Shown here piece by piece: positions 48,038 through 56,518 of a DNA stretch of 64,000 nt. The notes under the pieces were generated by a model. That model ran no database searches and had not been told where the DNA came from. It worked only from the letters and a program-made list of their open reading frames with translations. Positions within the stretch are counted from its first letter, which is position 1, and every line of letters starts with the position of its first letter. Location: positions 1,783,293-1,847,292 of the forward strand of contig NZ_RJVJ01000002.1 of the NCBI RefSeq assembly GCF_003751605.1, written 5' to 3'. The DNA comes from Kitasatospora cineracea (GTDB lineage: Bacteria; Actinomycetota; Actinomycetes; Streptomycetales; Streptomycetaceae). The position numbers and the translations under genes are program-made.

Positions 48038-48127
48038 TACTCGATTACTGAGCCAAGCTCAACATGTTATCGAGGCGAGATCGGTCACCCTCCGTACCGG
48101 CCGCGACCCGCCCGCTAACCTGTGCCC

Positions 48128-48598
48128 ATGACCTCCCCCGGCCCCGCCGACACCGCCGCGGAACTCGCCGACGCGCTCACCCGGGCGATGAAGCGGATCC
48201 GGCGGCAGACCATGCAGCGGCTGGAGCCCTACGGCCTCACCCCCGCCCAGGGCCGGGCCCTGCGCACCCTCGCCCACGCACCCGGCTGCGAGAGCGCCGA
48301 GACCATGCGGCTGAGCGAGCTCGCCGAGCGCCTGCACATCGCCCCGCGCTCCGCCACCACCGTGGTCGACGCCCTGGAGGAGGCCGGCCTGGTCGCCCGC
48401 ACCCCCGACCCGGCCGACCGCCGCGCGGTGCGCCTGGTGCTCACCGAGGCCGGCCACGGCGCGCTGGAGCGGATCTCCCGGGTCCGGCACGAGGTCGCCC
48501 AGGAGTACTTCGGCCCGGTCAGCCCTGCCGAGCAGGACGCCCTGCTGCGGGCGCTGCGGCAGGCCGAACTCGCCTACGAAGCCGGGCCCACCCCGTAG
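48128..48598 (+). CDS. MarR-family transcriptional regulator
   Basis: The 156-aa winged-helix protein has the recognition region MRLSELAERLHIAPRSATTVVDALEEAGLVAR and the wing PDPADRRAVRLVLTEAG. ATG 48128 is used; GTG 48122 is in frame. There is no ribosome site, and a TAACCT element lies just upstream, so the transcript may be leaderless. Its 3' end overlaps the convergent EamA gene by 80 bases. Confidence 0.88.
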   Translation: MTSPGPADTAAELADALTRAMKRIRRQTMQRLEPYGLTPAQGRALRTLAHAPGCESAETMRLSELAERLHIAPRSATTVVDALEEAGLVARTPDPADRRAVRLVLTEAGHGALERISRVRHEVAQEYFGPVSPAEQDALLRALRQAELAYEAGPTP

Positions 48599-49463
48599 CC
48601 GGCACCGCGCCCAGCCCGATCCCGGCGATCACCAGCACCGTCGCGGCCCCCGCCAACAGGCTGAACCGCTCGCCCAGCAGCAGCGCCGCCGAGGACATCC
48701 CGAACACCGGCACCAGCAGCGAGTACGGGGCCACCAGCGAGGCGTCGTAGCGGCGCAGCAGGTGGCTCCAGGCGACGAACCCGAACAGCGTGGAGACCAG
48801 GCCGACGTACAGCACCGCGCCGACGCCCGACCAGGTGATCGACCGCAGCGCCGCCCAGTCCGCGTCCGGGCCCTCGACCAGCAGCGACAGGGCCAGCAGC
48901 GGCAGCGGCGGCACCGCGGAGACCCACACCATCCAGCGCAGCGCGTCCGGCGGGGCGGCCCGGCGGGTCAGCACGTTGGCCAGGCCCCAGGCCACCGCCG
49001 CGCCGATCACCAGCGCGAACGCCCCCACCGGGCCGCCCGCGCCGCGGTCCACCGCGGCCAGCGCGATCCCGGCGAAGGCCACCGCCAGCCCGGCCACCCG
49101 CAGCCGGGCGGGCCGCTCGCCCAGCAGCCCGGCCGCGAACAGCGCGGTGAACCCGGCCTGCCCCTGCAGCACCAGCGAGGACAGCCCGGCCGGCATCCCG
49201 GCGTGCATGCCGAGGAACAGCAGCCCGAACTTCACCACCCCGAGCGTCAGCCCGACCCCCAGCACCCACCGCCACGCCACCCGCGGCGAGCCGACCAGGA
49301 ACACCGCGGGCAGCGCCACCACGGCGAACCGCAGCGCGCAGAACAGCAGCGGCGGGAAGTCGTGCAGACCGACCTCGATCAGCACGAAGTTCAGCCCCCA
49401 GACGGCGGCGACCAGCACGGCCAGGGCGATGTGACGGGGGGTCATGGCGGAGGAGGGGGGCAT
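48519..49463 (-). CDS. EamA/DMT-family transporter
   Basis: The 314-aa product has ten membrane helices in the two-times-five EamA repeat (first repeat AVWGLNFVLIEVGL, second VAWGLANVLTRR). It probably exports an amino acid or small metabolite. ATG 49463 has GGGAGATGCTCGGGGC before it; ATG 49445 is also possible. It is divergent from the LysR-type gene, a common regulator-transporter pairing. Its last 80 bases are antisense to marR. Confidence 0.9.
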   Translation of the reverse strand: MPPSSAMTPRHIALAVLVAAVWGLNFVLIEVGLHDFPPLLFCALRFAVVALPAVFLVGSPRVAWRWVLGVGLTLGVVKFGLLFLGMHAGMPAGLSSLVLQGQAGFTALFAAGLLGERPARLRVAGLAVAFAGIALAAVDRGAGGPVGAFALVIGAAVAWGLANVLTRRAAPPDALRWMVWVSAVPPLPLLALSLLVEGPDADWAALRSITWSGVGAVLYVGLVSTLFGFVAWSHLLRRYDASLVAPYSLLVPVFGMSSAALLLGERFSLLAGAATVLVIAGIGLGAVPATGWARLRRRVRPAAAPAAGRPARQG

Positions 49464-49536
49464 GCCCCGAGCATCTCCCGGGCCGACCGTTCAGCACCAG
49501 CGACGATTCCTCAACCCCACCGTTTAGCATCACTGC

Positions 49537-50445
49537 ATGATGGATCTGGGACGCCTGCGCGCCCTGCACGCGGTCGCCGTGCACGGCTCGGTCGGCGGGG
49601 CCGCCACGGCCCTCGGCTTCACCCCCTCCGCGATCTCCCAGCAGATCGCCAAACTCGAGCGCGAGACCCGCACCGTCCTGCTCGAACGCCAGGGCCGCGG
49701 CATCCAACTTACCGACGCCGCACGCCAGTTGGCGGACACCGCGCAGCGCGTCCTGGCCCTGGTCGAGCAGGCCGAAGTGACGCTCGAGGAGCAGCGCGGC
49801 CGACCCGCCGGACGGCTGCTGGTGGCCGCCTTCCCCACCGCGGCCCGCGGCCTGCTGCCCGCCGTCCTCGCCGAGCTGCACGCCACCTGCCCCGAGCTGG
49901 ACGTCCGGCTGCTGGAGAGCGACCCCTACCCGGCGGCCGAGCTGGTGGCCCGCGGCGAGGTCGACCTGGCGGTCGTGCAGGACTGGGCGACCGTCCCGCT
50001 CCCGGTGCAGGACGGCCTCGATCGGCTCGACCTCGGCACCGACCCGGTCGACCTGCTGCTGCCCGCCGGGCACCCGCTGGCCGCGCTGGACGCCGTCCCG
50101 GTGACGGCGCTGCGCGGGCAGCGCTGGATCAGCGTGCCGCCCGGCAACATCTGCCACGACTGGCTGCTGCGCACCATGCGGGAGACCGGCGAGGAACCGG
50201 ACGTCGCCCACCGGGTCGGCGAGTTCCAGACCCAACTCGCCCTGATCGCCGCCGGCCTGGGCCTCGGCCTGATCCCCCGCCTGGGCCGCGGCCCCCTCCC
50301 GCCCGGCATCGCCGCCCGCCCCGTCACCCCCGAACCCGTCCGCCGCGTCCACGCCCTCTGGCGCACCCAGACCTCCCGCCGCCCCGCCGTCACCGCCACC
50401 CTGACCGCCCTCCGCCACCACTGGGCCGCCCTGGAGAACACCTGA
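49537..50445 (+). CDS. LysR-family transcriptional regulator
   Basis: The 302-aa regulator has an N-terminal helix-turn-helix (ALHAVAVHGSVGGAATALGFTPSAISQQIAKLE split here) and a C-terminal effector-binding domain starting RLLVAAFPTAARGLLP. It faces away from the EamA gene with a 73-base gap, and so probably controls it and itself. ATG 49537 is followed directly by a second ATG. Confidence 0.9.
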   Translation: MMDLGRLRALHAVAVHGSVGGAATALGFTPSAISQQIAKLERETRTVLLERQGRGIQLTDAARQLADTAQRVLALVEQAEVTLEEQRGRPAGRLLVAAFPTAARGLLPAVLAELHATCPELDVRLLESDPYPAAELVARGEVDLAVVQDWATVPLPVQDGLDRLDLGTDPVDLLLPAGHPLAALDAVPVTALRGQRWISVPPGNICHDWLLRTMRETGEEPDVAHRVGEFQTQLALIAAGLGLGLIPRLGRGPLPPGIAARPVTPEPVRRVHALWRTQTSRRPAVTATLTALRHHWAALENT

Positions 50446-50597
50446 ACCACCCCGGCCCCGCCGCCAGGCCGGCCCCGCCACCAAGGCACATGAACCCCAC
50501 CCCAGCGGTGTGCACGCCGGCGTCCCCGCACCCTTTCCCCACCCCTCACCTCGCCGGAGGCGCCTCTCCCCCCGCCGGAGGCGCCCCTCCCCCGCCG

Positions 50598-51356
50598 TCA
50601 GGCCAGCCCCACCACCAGCCACATGAACCCCACCCCCAGCAGCGTGCACGCCAGCGTGCCCTTCGACGGGTGCGGGCTGTGGGCCTCGGGCAGGATGTCG
50701 GAGGTCGCCAGGTACATCAGGAAGCCGCCGAAGAAGCCCAGGTAGAGCCCGAGCAGCTGTTCCGGGATGGTGAACAGCAGCGTGATCCCGGCCCCGGTGA
50801 CGGGCGCGAGCGCGTCGGCGAACAGCAGCGCGACGGCCCGCCGCCGGTTGTTCCCGTAGAGCCGGGTGAGGGTGTACGTGTTGAAGCCGTCCGCGAAGTC
50901 GTGCGCGACGACGGCGACGGCGACGACGGTGCCGACCGTCGTCCCGGCCTGGAACGCGGCGCCGATCGCGAAGCCGTCCATCATGCTGTGCAGGACCAGT
51001 GCGGAGGCGGCCGCGATCCCGACGCCCTGCTCGCGCCGCCGCTCCCCGTGCGCGTGGCCGTGCGCGTGGCCGTGGCTGTGCGCGGCGTACTCGCCCTCGT
51101 GGCCGCGGTGGATGGCGACGGCGCGTTCGACCACGTGGATGGCGAGGAACCCGGCGGCGAACATCAGCAGGGCGGCGGGGACGCCGTGGACTTCCTGCGG
51201 GGCCTGCGCGAGTGCCTCGGGCAGCAGGTCGAAGGCGACCACGCCGAGCATCAGCCCGGCGGCGAGGCCGAGGACGAGGTGGCGGCGGTCCCCGGTGCGC
51301 TGGGCGACGAATCCGCCGACCAGGGTCATCAGGAACGCGCCCGCGGCGACCAGCAC
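50598..51356 (-). CDS. ZIP-family metal transporter
   Basis: The 252-aa product has eight membrane helices and a His-rich cytoplasmic loop (HSHGHAHGHAHGE). The metal-site helices are ALVLHSMMDGFAIGAAF and VAVVAHDFADGFNTY. It probably imports zinc, iron or manganese. GTG 51356 lacks a good ribosome site. A CTG codon nine bases earlier (TAVLVAAGAF) is spaced seven from GGGGGAGGCCGAAA, so a CTG start is possible. Confidence 0.88.
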   Translation of the reverse strand: MLVAAGAFLMTLVGGFVAQRTGDRRHLVLGLAAGLMLGVVAFDLLPEALAQAPQEVHGVPAALLMFAAGFLAIHVVERAVAIHRGHEGEYAAHSHGHAHGHAHGERRREQGVGIAAASALVLHSMMDGFAIGAAFQAGTTVGTVVAVAVVAHDFADGFNTYTLTRLYGNNRRRAVALLFADALAPVTGAGITLLFTIPEQLLGLYLGFFGGFLMYLATSDILPEAHSPHPSKGTLACTLLGVGFMWLVVGLA

Positions 51357-51560
51357 GGCAGTCAGTTTCGGCCTCCCCCGTCACGCCGCCGGGGGCCGGA
51401 CGGCTGTGCTGACCGCTGCCCACGGGCATCCAGTCCGTCCGGCCCGGGTCCGGACGGTGCCGGGCCCTGCGACCAGCCTGCGGGCCCGGGTCGGGCCGCG
51501 CCGCCCGGGCGGCCCGTCGGGGTGACGCGCCGTCACCGCGGGCCCGGCGGCCCGGCGGTC

Positions 51561-51998
51561 TCAGCCGTCGCTCGCCGCCCGGTAGACGGCGGCGAGCTGC
51601 GGCGCGCCCTGTTCGGCCCAGTCGTGGCCGATCGCGGTGGCGTCGAGTTCGAAGCCGGTGCCGAGCACCATCAGCGGGCGGCCGTCGGCGGCGAGCTGCC
51701 AGCGGGCGTCGGGGACCTGGCGGCGGATCACCGTGCCGAGGTAGAGGCCGGCGTCGGTGCCGAGCCACTGGGAGACCTGCGGGTCGTCGCGCCAGCGGGG
51801 CAGCAGTTGGTCGAGGGCGGTCAGCGAGTCGACGGTGTCGTCGAGGCGCACGTCCACGGACTCGGCGAGTTCGCGCAGCAGCCCGCACTCGGCGTACATC
51901 TCGGCCATCGCCAGTTCGCGGTCGTGCTCGGCCGTCTGCCGGGGCGCCGGCTCGGCGGGGCTCCGGTCGTGCCGGTGTCCGGGGAATCGGTTCTCCAC
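51561..51998 (-). CDS. Unknown small acidic protein
   Basis: The 145-aa soluble protein has a helical N-terminal half (AEMYAECGLLRELAESVDVRLDDTVDSL) and a mixed C-terminal half with WLGTDAGLYLGTVIRRQ and GRPLMVLGTGFELD. I do not recognise a named family. GTG 51998 is used. It follows the Mrr-like gene on the same strand by 70 bases and may be co-transcribed. Confidence 0.65.
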   Translation of the reverse strand: MENRFPGHRHDRSPAEPAPRQTAEHDRELAMAEMYAECGLLRELAESVDVRLDDTVDSLTALDQLLPRWRDDPQVSQWLGTDAGLYLGTVIRRQVPDARWQLAADGRPLMVLGTGFELDATAIGHDWAEQGAPQLAAVYRAASDG

Positions 51999-52068
51999 GC
52001 CCCCAGCCTGACAGCCCGTCGGGCGGTCCGCCGGTGGAACCGGCGAGTCCGCGCCGGTCCGCCGGTTC

Positions 52069-53742
52069 TCACAGGGTCAGCGGCAGCGCCAGGTGGGTGC
52101 GGGCGAGCTCGCGGATGCCGGGGCCGTCCATCAGGTGGATGCGCTGGTGGCGCTCCTCGCCGGTGAGGTCGAGGGCCTCGTCGGTGAACTGGCCGCAGGT
52201 CATCCGCAGGCCGCGGTCGGCGCCCTCCTCGCGGACGGCCTCGGCGAGGGTGGCGATCTCCTCGGCGGCGACCGGGGCGGGGCCCCGGGAGGCCCACACC
52301 ACCCAGCGGCCGGGCAGCCGGCTGTCGGGCTCGCCCTCGGCGGTGGCGACCAGGCCGGCCGGGCCGCGCAGCCGGACGCTCCAGTCCCGCAGGCCGCCCG
52401 CGGTGAGCACGGCGCGCACCAGGTGGGCGAACTCGCCGGGCGACAGCTCGCCCAGTGCGGGCACCGCCGAGGAGGCGCTGCCCCAGGGCAGCACGGCCTC
52501 GCCCGCGTACGGGTCGGGGGTGATCACGGCGGCCAGGGCGCGCAGCCGCAGCAGCGACTCGTCGTGCTCGGCCTCCGCGTAGACGCCGCCGTCCGCGCCC
52601 TCGTCGCCCAGGTGCCCGGCGTCGGGGACCAGCCGGGTGCGGGCCAGCGCGTCCCGGTCGGCGTCGACGCTGAGCAGGCACTGCGGGGGCTGTCCGGGGA
52701 CGCGCAGCCAGCCGTTCAGGACGACGCCGGCCAGCACCTCCTCGGTGTCGACGGCGTCGGCGGCCTGCAGGGCGCGCAGCGCGAGCCGGGCGGCCAGCCG
52801 CAGGTAGTCGGTGCGGACGTCGGCGGCGGGGCGGGGCACGGGTTCGACCGCGCCGGCCTCGGTGAGCCGGTAGCCGGACAGCGCGGGGACGGTGTCCAGC
52901 GGCGGCAGGTCGAGGTCGAGGACGGCGGTGCGGGTCAGGGCGCGGAACACCGCGCGGCAGGGGGCGGGCAGGTCCTGGGTGGCGCCCTCGGCGGCGGCCA
53001 GGGCGCGTTCCAGCAGGGACTCGACGGCGGCGGGCTCGGCCTGGCGGTAGGCGCGGCGGCACTGCTCCAGGCTGTCGTTGTACTCCTGGACGGCCCGGGC
53101 CCGGGCCCGTTCGGCCTCCTCATGGGCCTGCCGGGCGGCGACCGCGCCGCTGTCGGCGAGTTCGGCCTGCCGGGTGCGCCACTCGCGCAGCGCGCGCTGG
53201 TGGCGCAGCCGGGCCTGGGCGAGTTCGCGCTGGTAGCCGGAGTCGAGCAGGCGGCGCGAGCGCGGCTGGTCGGGATCGGCGCCGGCGGGCTCGGGCGGCG
53301 CGAAGTCGGCCCAGGCGGGCTCGGGTTCGGCCTCCGGCCCGGCGTCCGGGAAGGGCTTGGGCTGGTAGCTGCGCAGTTGGCTCTCGAAGTCCATCGCGGA
53401 GACCGGCTGGGCGGCCCGGCGCAGCAGGTCGGCGAGGCGCCGGTGGTCGGCCTGGACGGCGAGGGTGCGGTGGTGGGTGAGCGCGGCGGCCCGGCCGTGC
53501 GCGGCCACCGGGTCGTCCGCCGCGGCGGGGGCGTCCGCCGGGTCCGCGGGGCCGGGCTGCGGCGGGATCGCGGTCGGCGGGCCGGGGTACGGCGCGGCGG
53601 GCTGTCCGGGGCGGGCGGCGGGGTGGGCGGCGGCGGGGTCCTCGTCCTCGTCGGCGCCGAGTTCGTGGAACAGCGAGGCGAGGAATCCGGGCTGGAGCAC
53701 CGTGGTGGTGCCGTCGGTGCTGCCCTCGGCTGGATGCTGCAT
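52069..53742 (-). CDS. Mrr-like restriction-endonuclease-fold protein with degenerate active site
   Basis: The 557-aa product has an acidic, Pro/Ala-rich N-terminus, a coiled-coil-like region (about 175-260, rich in RRAQE repeats such as HEEAERARARAVQEY), and a C-terminal Mrr_cat-like fold. That fold shows the order beta-strand, GLVATAEGE, WVVWASRG, then RGLRMTCGQFTDEALDL and IHLMDGPGIRELA. In active Mrr proteins a D and a QxK occur where GPAGL and WAS are found here, so cleavage is unlikely. ATG 53742 (MQHPAEGSTD) is preceded by GGGGGA. It could be a binding or structural relative of a restriction enzyme. Confidence 0.65.
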   Translation of the reverse strand: MQHPAEGSTDGTTTVLQPGFLASLFHELGADEDEDPAAAHPAARPGQPAAPYPGPPTAIPPQPGPADPADAPAAADDPVAAHGRAAALTHHRTLAVQADHRRLADLLRRAAQPVSAMDFESQLRSYQPKPFPDAGPEAEPEPAWADFAPPEPAGADPDQPRSRRLLDSGYQRELAQARLRHQRALREWRTRQAELADSGAVAARQAHEEAERARARAVQEYNDSLEQCRRAYRQAEPAAVESLLERALAAAEGATQDLPAPCRAVFRALTRTAVLDLDLPPLDTVPALSGYRLTEAGAVEPVPRPAADVRTDYLRLAARLALRALQAADAVDTEEVLAGVVLNGWLRVPGQPPQCLLSVDADRDALARTRLVPDAGHLGDEGADGGVYAEAEHDESLLRLRALAAVITPDPYAGEAVLPWGSASSAVPALGELSPGEFAHLVRAVLTAGGLRDWSVRLRGPAGLVATAEGEPDSRLPGRWVVWASRGPAPVAAEEIATLAEAVREEGADRGLRMTCGQFTDEALDLTGEERHQRIHLMDGPGIRELARTHLALPLTL

Positions 53743-53884
53743 CGGCGGTGGTCCCCCTGCTCGTCCGGCGCACGTCGGCGGGCCGCCGCGGCGGGGCCCG
53801 AGCAGCATTGTCCCCCGTCCGGGCTCCGCGGTCAGCCAACCCCGGCGGTTTGGCCGACCCTTGACGTCGGGTCAGCGGGGCAGC

Positions 53885-53912
53885 CGGGGGCCGGTGGGGT
53901 CACCGGCCCCCG
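53885..53912 (-). terminator. Terminator after the 501-aa unknown gene
   Basis: CGGGGGCCGGTG and CACCGGCCCCCG form a 12-bp perfect stem with a four-base loop, ending nine bases before the stop codon (on the plus strand). It separates this gene from the Mrr-like gene. Confidence 0.85.
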
Positions 53913-53920
53913 CGGGGCGG

Positions 53921-55426
53921 TCAGTTGGTGCGGGTGTTGGTCAGGTGCAGCCCGATGTAGCCGACGTAGATCCGGCCGCTGCCGGAGCAGTCGTCCAGGT
54001 AGTGCACCCGGGGGGCGGTGCCGCCGCCGCCGATCCGCAGGTGGGCGCCCATGAACGCGCGGCAGGAGGAGTCGACGGCGGGCGGGACGGGCAGCATCCG
54101 CTGGCGCTTCCACTTGCCGTGGCTGGCGACGGTGCGGGACTCGCCGCGGACCGCCTTGCGCGGCGGGAAACGGTGGCAGCCGGGCGGGGTGTGCTCGCAC
54201 CACTGCTTGAAGTCGCCGCCGGCCTCGCCGCGCACGGCCGCGTCGGCGTACTCCTGGAGCGCCGTCAGGCCGTCCCAGGTGAGCCGGGCCCAGCCGTCGG
54301 CCTCGCTCTGGCCGTCCAGGGCGAGCGTCTCCTTGCTGTCGCCGGTGAACTCCAGCAGCGGGAACTCCCCGAAGCGGTCGACGAGTTCGCCGAAGCTGAC
54401 GGGGCCGGTGCCGCACCGGGGGCGGCGCGGTCCGCGCGGGAGCTCGATCCGCAGCCGGCAGCGCTCCAGCCGCACCGGCGGTCGTTCGACGACGGCCCGG
54501 GGGGCGGCGGGCGCCTTGCGCGCCTCGGGCGGCAGCCAGAGCTCGGGGACGGCGGACAGCGGGGCGGGCAGCGGCAGTTCGGCGGCGATCCGGCGCGGTT
54601 CGCGGGCCAGCAGGGCGGCGGCGCGGCGCGGGTTCTCGTCGATCCGGCCGCGCGGCAGGACGGGATGGCGGGCGGCGTCGGCCCGGGAGGCCGGGTCGAC
54701 CTCGGGCAGGAAGGTGCGCACCGCGCCGCCGTACACCTTGTGGTACTCCAGGGCCAGGTTGAACCGGGGCAGCGCGCCGTGCCCGAGCACGTACAGCGAG
54801 GCCAGGCCGGGGAGTTGGCGCACCAGCGGGTCGAGCACCTGCTGCTGCCAGCGGTCGACCGGCACGGCGGGCGGGACGCTGGCCACCACGGTGGGCAACC
54901 GCCGTTCGGGGTCGCAGAGTTCGTCGATCAGGCCGTCCAGGTCGGCGGGGGCCAGCAGCCGGGGCGCGACGGCCAGCGGCACCGGGCCCTCGGCGGCGTC
55001 AAGCAGCGGCAGCAGGCTGCGGACCAGGTCGGGGACGGGCACCCGCCCGTGCGGGGCGACGGCGGGCCCGGCGGGGAGGTGCTCGGCCTCGATCCGCAGC
55101 CGGGTCGGCCCGTCGACGGTGTCGGTGGCCAGGGTGAGGGTCAGTTGGTCGGTGCCGTGCACGGCGGGCGTGCGCAGTCGGCGGCGGCTGTAGCGGGCGC
55201 CGGGGCCGCGGCCGGTCAGCGGGCCGTCGTCGCGGTCCAGCAGGACCCGGTCGCCGAGGCGTAGTCGCTCGGGCGGCGCCTGCCGTTCGCGGGGCGCGGG
55301 CTCCTCGTGGCCCTCGGACTTCAGTTGCTCGGCGAGGAGTTGGTCGACGAGGGCGGTGGTCTCGTGGTGCGGGCGGGGTGTCGCGGCCGTCAGCCGGTAC
55401 GGTGGCTGGGCGTGGTCGGTGGGCAT
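53921..55426 (-). CDS. Unknown 501-aa protein with conserved-looking C-terminal Cys motif
   Basis: The product is soluble, with no signal peptide or P-loop. The middle (PTVVASVPPAVPVDRWQQQV, FNLALEYHKVYGGAVRTF) looks like an ordered alpha/beta region. The C-terminus is compact, with WCEHTPPGCHRF, DSSCRAFMGAH and DDCSGSGRIYVGYIGLHLTNT, suggesting Cys/His metal binding or disulfides. I do not recognise a family. ATG 55426 follows GGGAGG. It is upstream of the Mrr-like gene, on the same strand. Confidence 0.65.
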   Translation of the reverse strand: MPTDHAQPPYRLTAATPRPHHETTALVDQLLAEQLKSEGHEEPAPRERQAPPERLRLGDRVLLDRDDGPLTGRGPGARYSRRRLRTPAVHGTDQLTLTLATDTVDGPTRLRIEAEHLPAGPAVAPHGRVPVPDLVRSLLPLLDAAEGPVPLAVAPRLLAPADLDGLIDELCDPERRLPTVVASVPPAVPVDRWQQQVLDPLVRQLPGLASLYVLGHGALPRFNLALEYHKVYGGAVRTFLPEVDPASRADAARHPVLPRGRIDENPRRAAALLAREPRRIAAELPLPAPLSAVPELWLPPEARKAPAAPRAVVERPPVRLERCRLRIELPRGPRRPRCGTGPVSFGELVDRFGEFPLLEFTGDSKETLALDGQSEADGWARLTWDGLTALQEYADAAVRGEAGGDFKQWCEHTPPGCHRFPPRKAVRGESRTVASHGKWKRQRMLPVPPAVDSSCRAFMGAHLRIGGGGTAPRVHYLDDCSGSGRIYVGYIGLHLTNTRTN

Positions 55427-55726
55427 GCGCGGAACCTCCCGTGGTGCGGTGCTGGGGTCTGCGGATCCTCCTCCCGGGTGTCGCTGGCGAATCGTTGCTC
55501 CTGTCTCTAGGAGACGAAGCGATCAGGAGTGGAAGTTCCGCATCCGGCACCGCTTCCTTCGATCGGGTGTCATCCGGCGGCAACGCGAACGCCGCCTGTG
55601 CCGCCTCTGCTACCCGCCCGCCCGCGATCGATGCCGGGTCTCCCCCGGTCGGCCGCCGGACCTCTCACCGGGCCTTTCACCACGCCTTCCGCCGGGCCTT
55701 CCTCGGACTCCGACCGGGGACGGCCG
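55427..55726. other. Intergenic region upstream of the 501-aa gene
   Basis: About 300 bases with no convincing gene; the open frames crossing it lack start signals. It contains the dyad GTCTC-TAG-GAGAC (55503-55515) about 80 bases before the 501-aa gene, a candidate operator. The rest is C-rich. Confidence 0.45.
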
Positions 55727-56374
55727 TCAGACGTCGACCTCGACGAACGTCCGTCCGGCCGGGCGGGCTTCGGCCGACCCGCCGGTCGCCTCGGCCAGCC
55801 AGGTGTGGAACTCCGCGGTCTCCGGCTCGGGGACGCCCACCTCGATCCGCACCCCGTCGGCCAGGTACTCCAGCCCGGCCACCGCGTACCCGGCCGCCCG
55901 CAGGTCGTTCTCCAGCCGCCCGGCCCGGGTGTGGTCGACAGTCACCGACAGCAGCGCGACCGGGCGCCGCTCCAGCAGCCCGACCTCGTCCAGCGCCTCG
56001 GACACCGCCGCCCCGTACGCCCGCACCAGGCCGCCCGCGCCGAGCTTGATCCCGCCGAAGTACCGGGTCACCACGGCCGCGGTGTCGGTCACCCCGCGCC
56101 GCCGCAGCACCTCCAGCATCGGCACCCCGGCCGTCCCGGCGGGCTCGCCGTCGTCGCTGGAGCGCTCGCGCGGCTGCCCGCCGCCGACCACGAACGCGGT
56201 GCAGTTGTGCCGGGCGTCCCAGTACTGCTTGCGGACGCCCGCGATGAACGCCTGTGCCTCGTCCTCGTCGGCGACCCGCGCCAGGTGGCAGATGAACCGG
56301 GACTTCTTGATCTCCAGCTCGTGGCTGCCCGAGCCGCGGACGGTCAGGTACGGCTTGGGGCTCGGCTCCGCCAT
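55727..56374 (-). CDS. YigZ/IMPACT-family protein
   Basis: The 215-aa protein has the UPF0029 signature (DDGEPAGTAGVPMLEVL; TRYFGGIKLGAGGLVRAYG) and the C-terminal YigZ domain. It begins EIKKSRFICHLARV as expected. The exact role is uncertain; eukaryotic IMPACT acts on translation control. ATG 56374 (MAEPSPKPY) is used. A 7-bp tandem repeat array begins 20 bases upstream. Confidence 0.92.
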   Translation of the reverse strand: MAEPSPKPYLTVRGSGSHELEIKKSRFICHLARVADEDEAQAFIAGVRKQYWDARHNCTAFVVGGGQPRERSSDDGEPAGTAGVPMLEVLRRRGVTDTAAVVTRYFGGIKLGAGGLVRAYGAAVSEALDEVGLLERRPVALLSVTVDHTRAGRLENDLRAAGYAVAGLEYLADGVRIEVGVPEPETAEFHTWLAEATGGSAEARPAGRTFVEVDV

Positions 56375-56393
56375 GGCGCTGGTGTTCTCCGCT

Positions 56394-56455
56394 GGGTCGT
56401 CGGTCGTCGGTCGTCGGTCGACGGTCGAAGGTCGTCGGTCCGGTCCGGTCCGGTC
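56394..56455. repeat. Heptamer tandem repeat upstream of the YigZ-family gene
   Basis: Six near-identical seven-base units (CGGTCGT or CGGTCGA) run from 56394 to 56435, followed by three GGTCC pentamers. The array occupies the promoter or leader of the downstream minus-strand gene, so copy-number change could alter its expression. Confidence 0.8.
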
Positions 56456-56518
56456 TCGGGCGCCCGGCCCCGCGCCGGTCCGCCCGTCCAGCCTATGCCC
56501 CGCGCCCGGGGCTCCCGT

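Noticed and set aside
48574..52166. Overlapping 1104- and 1134-aa open frames
   Set aside because: Low-complexity Arg/Ala/Pro-rich translation of alternative frames over well-supported LysR, EamA and ZIP genes.
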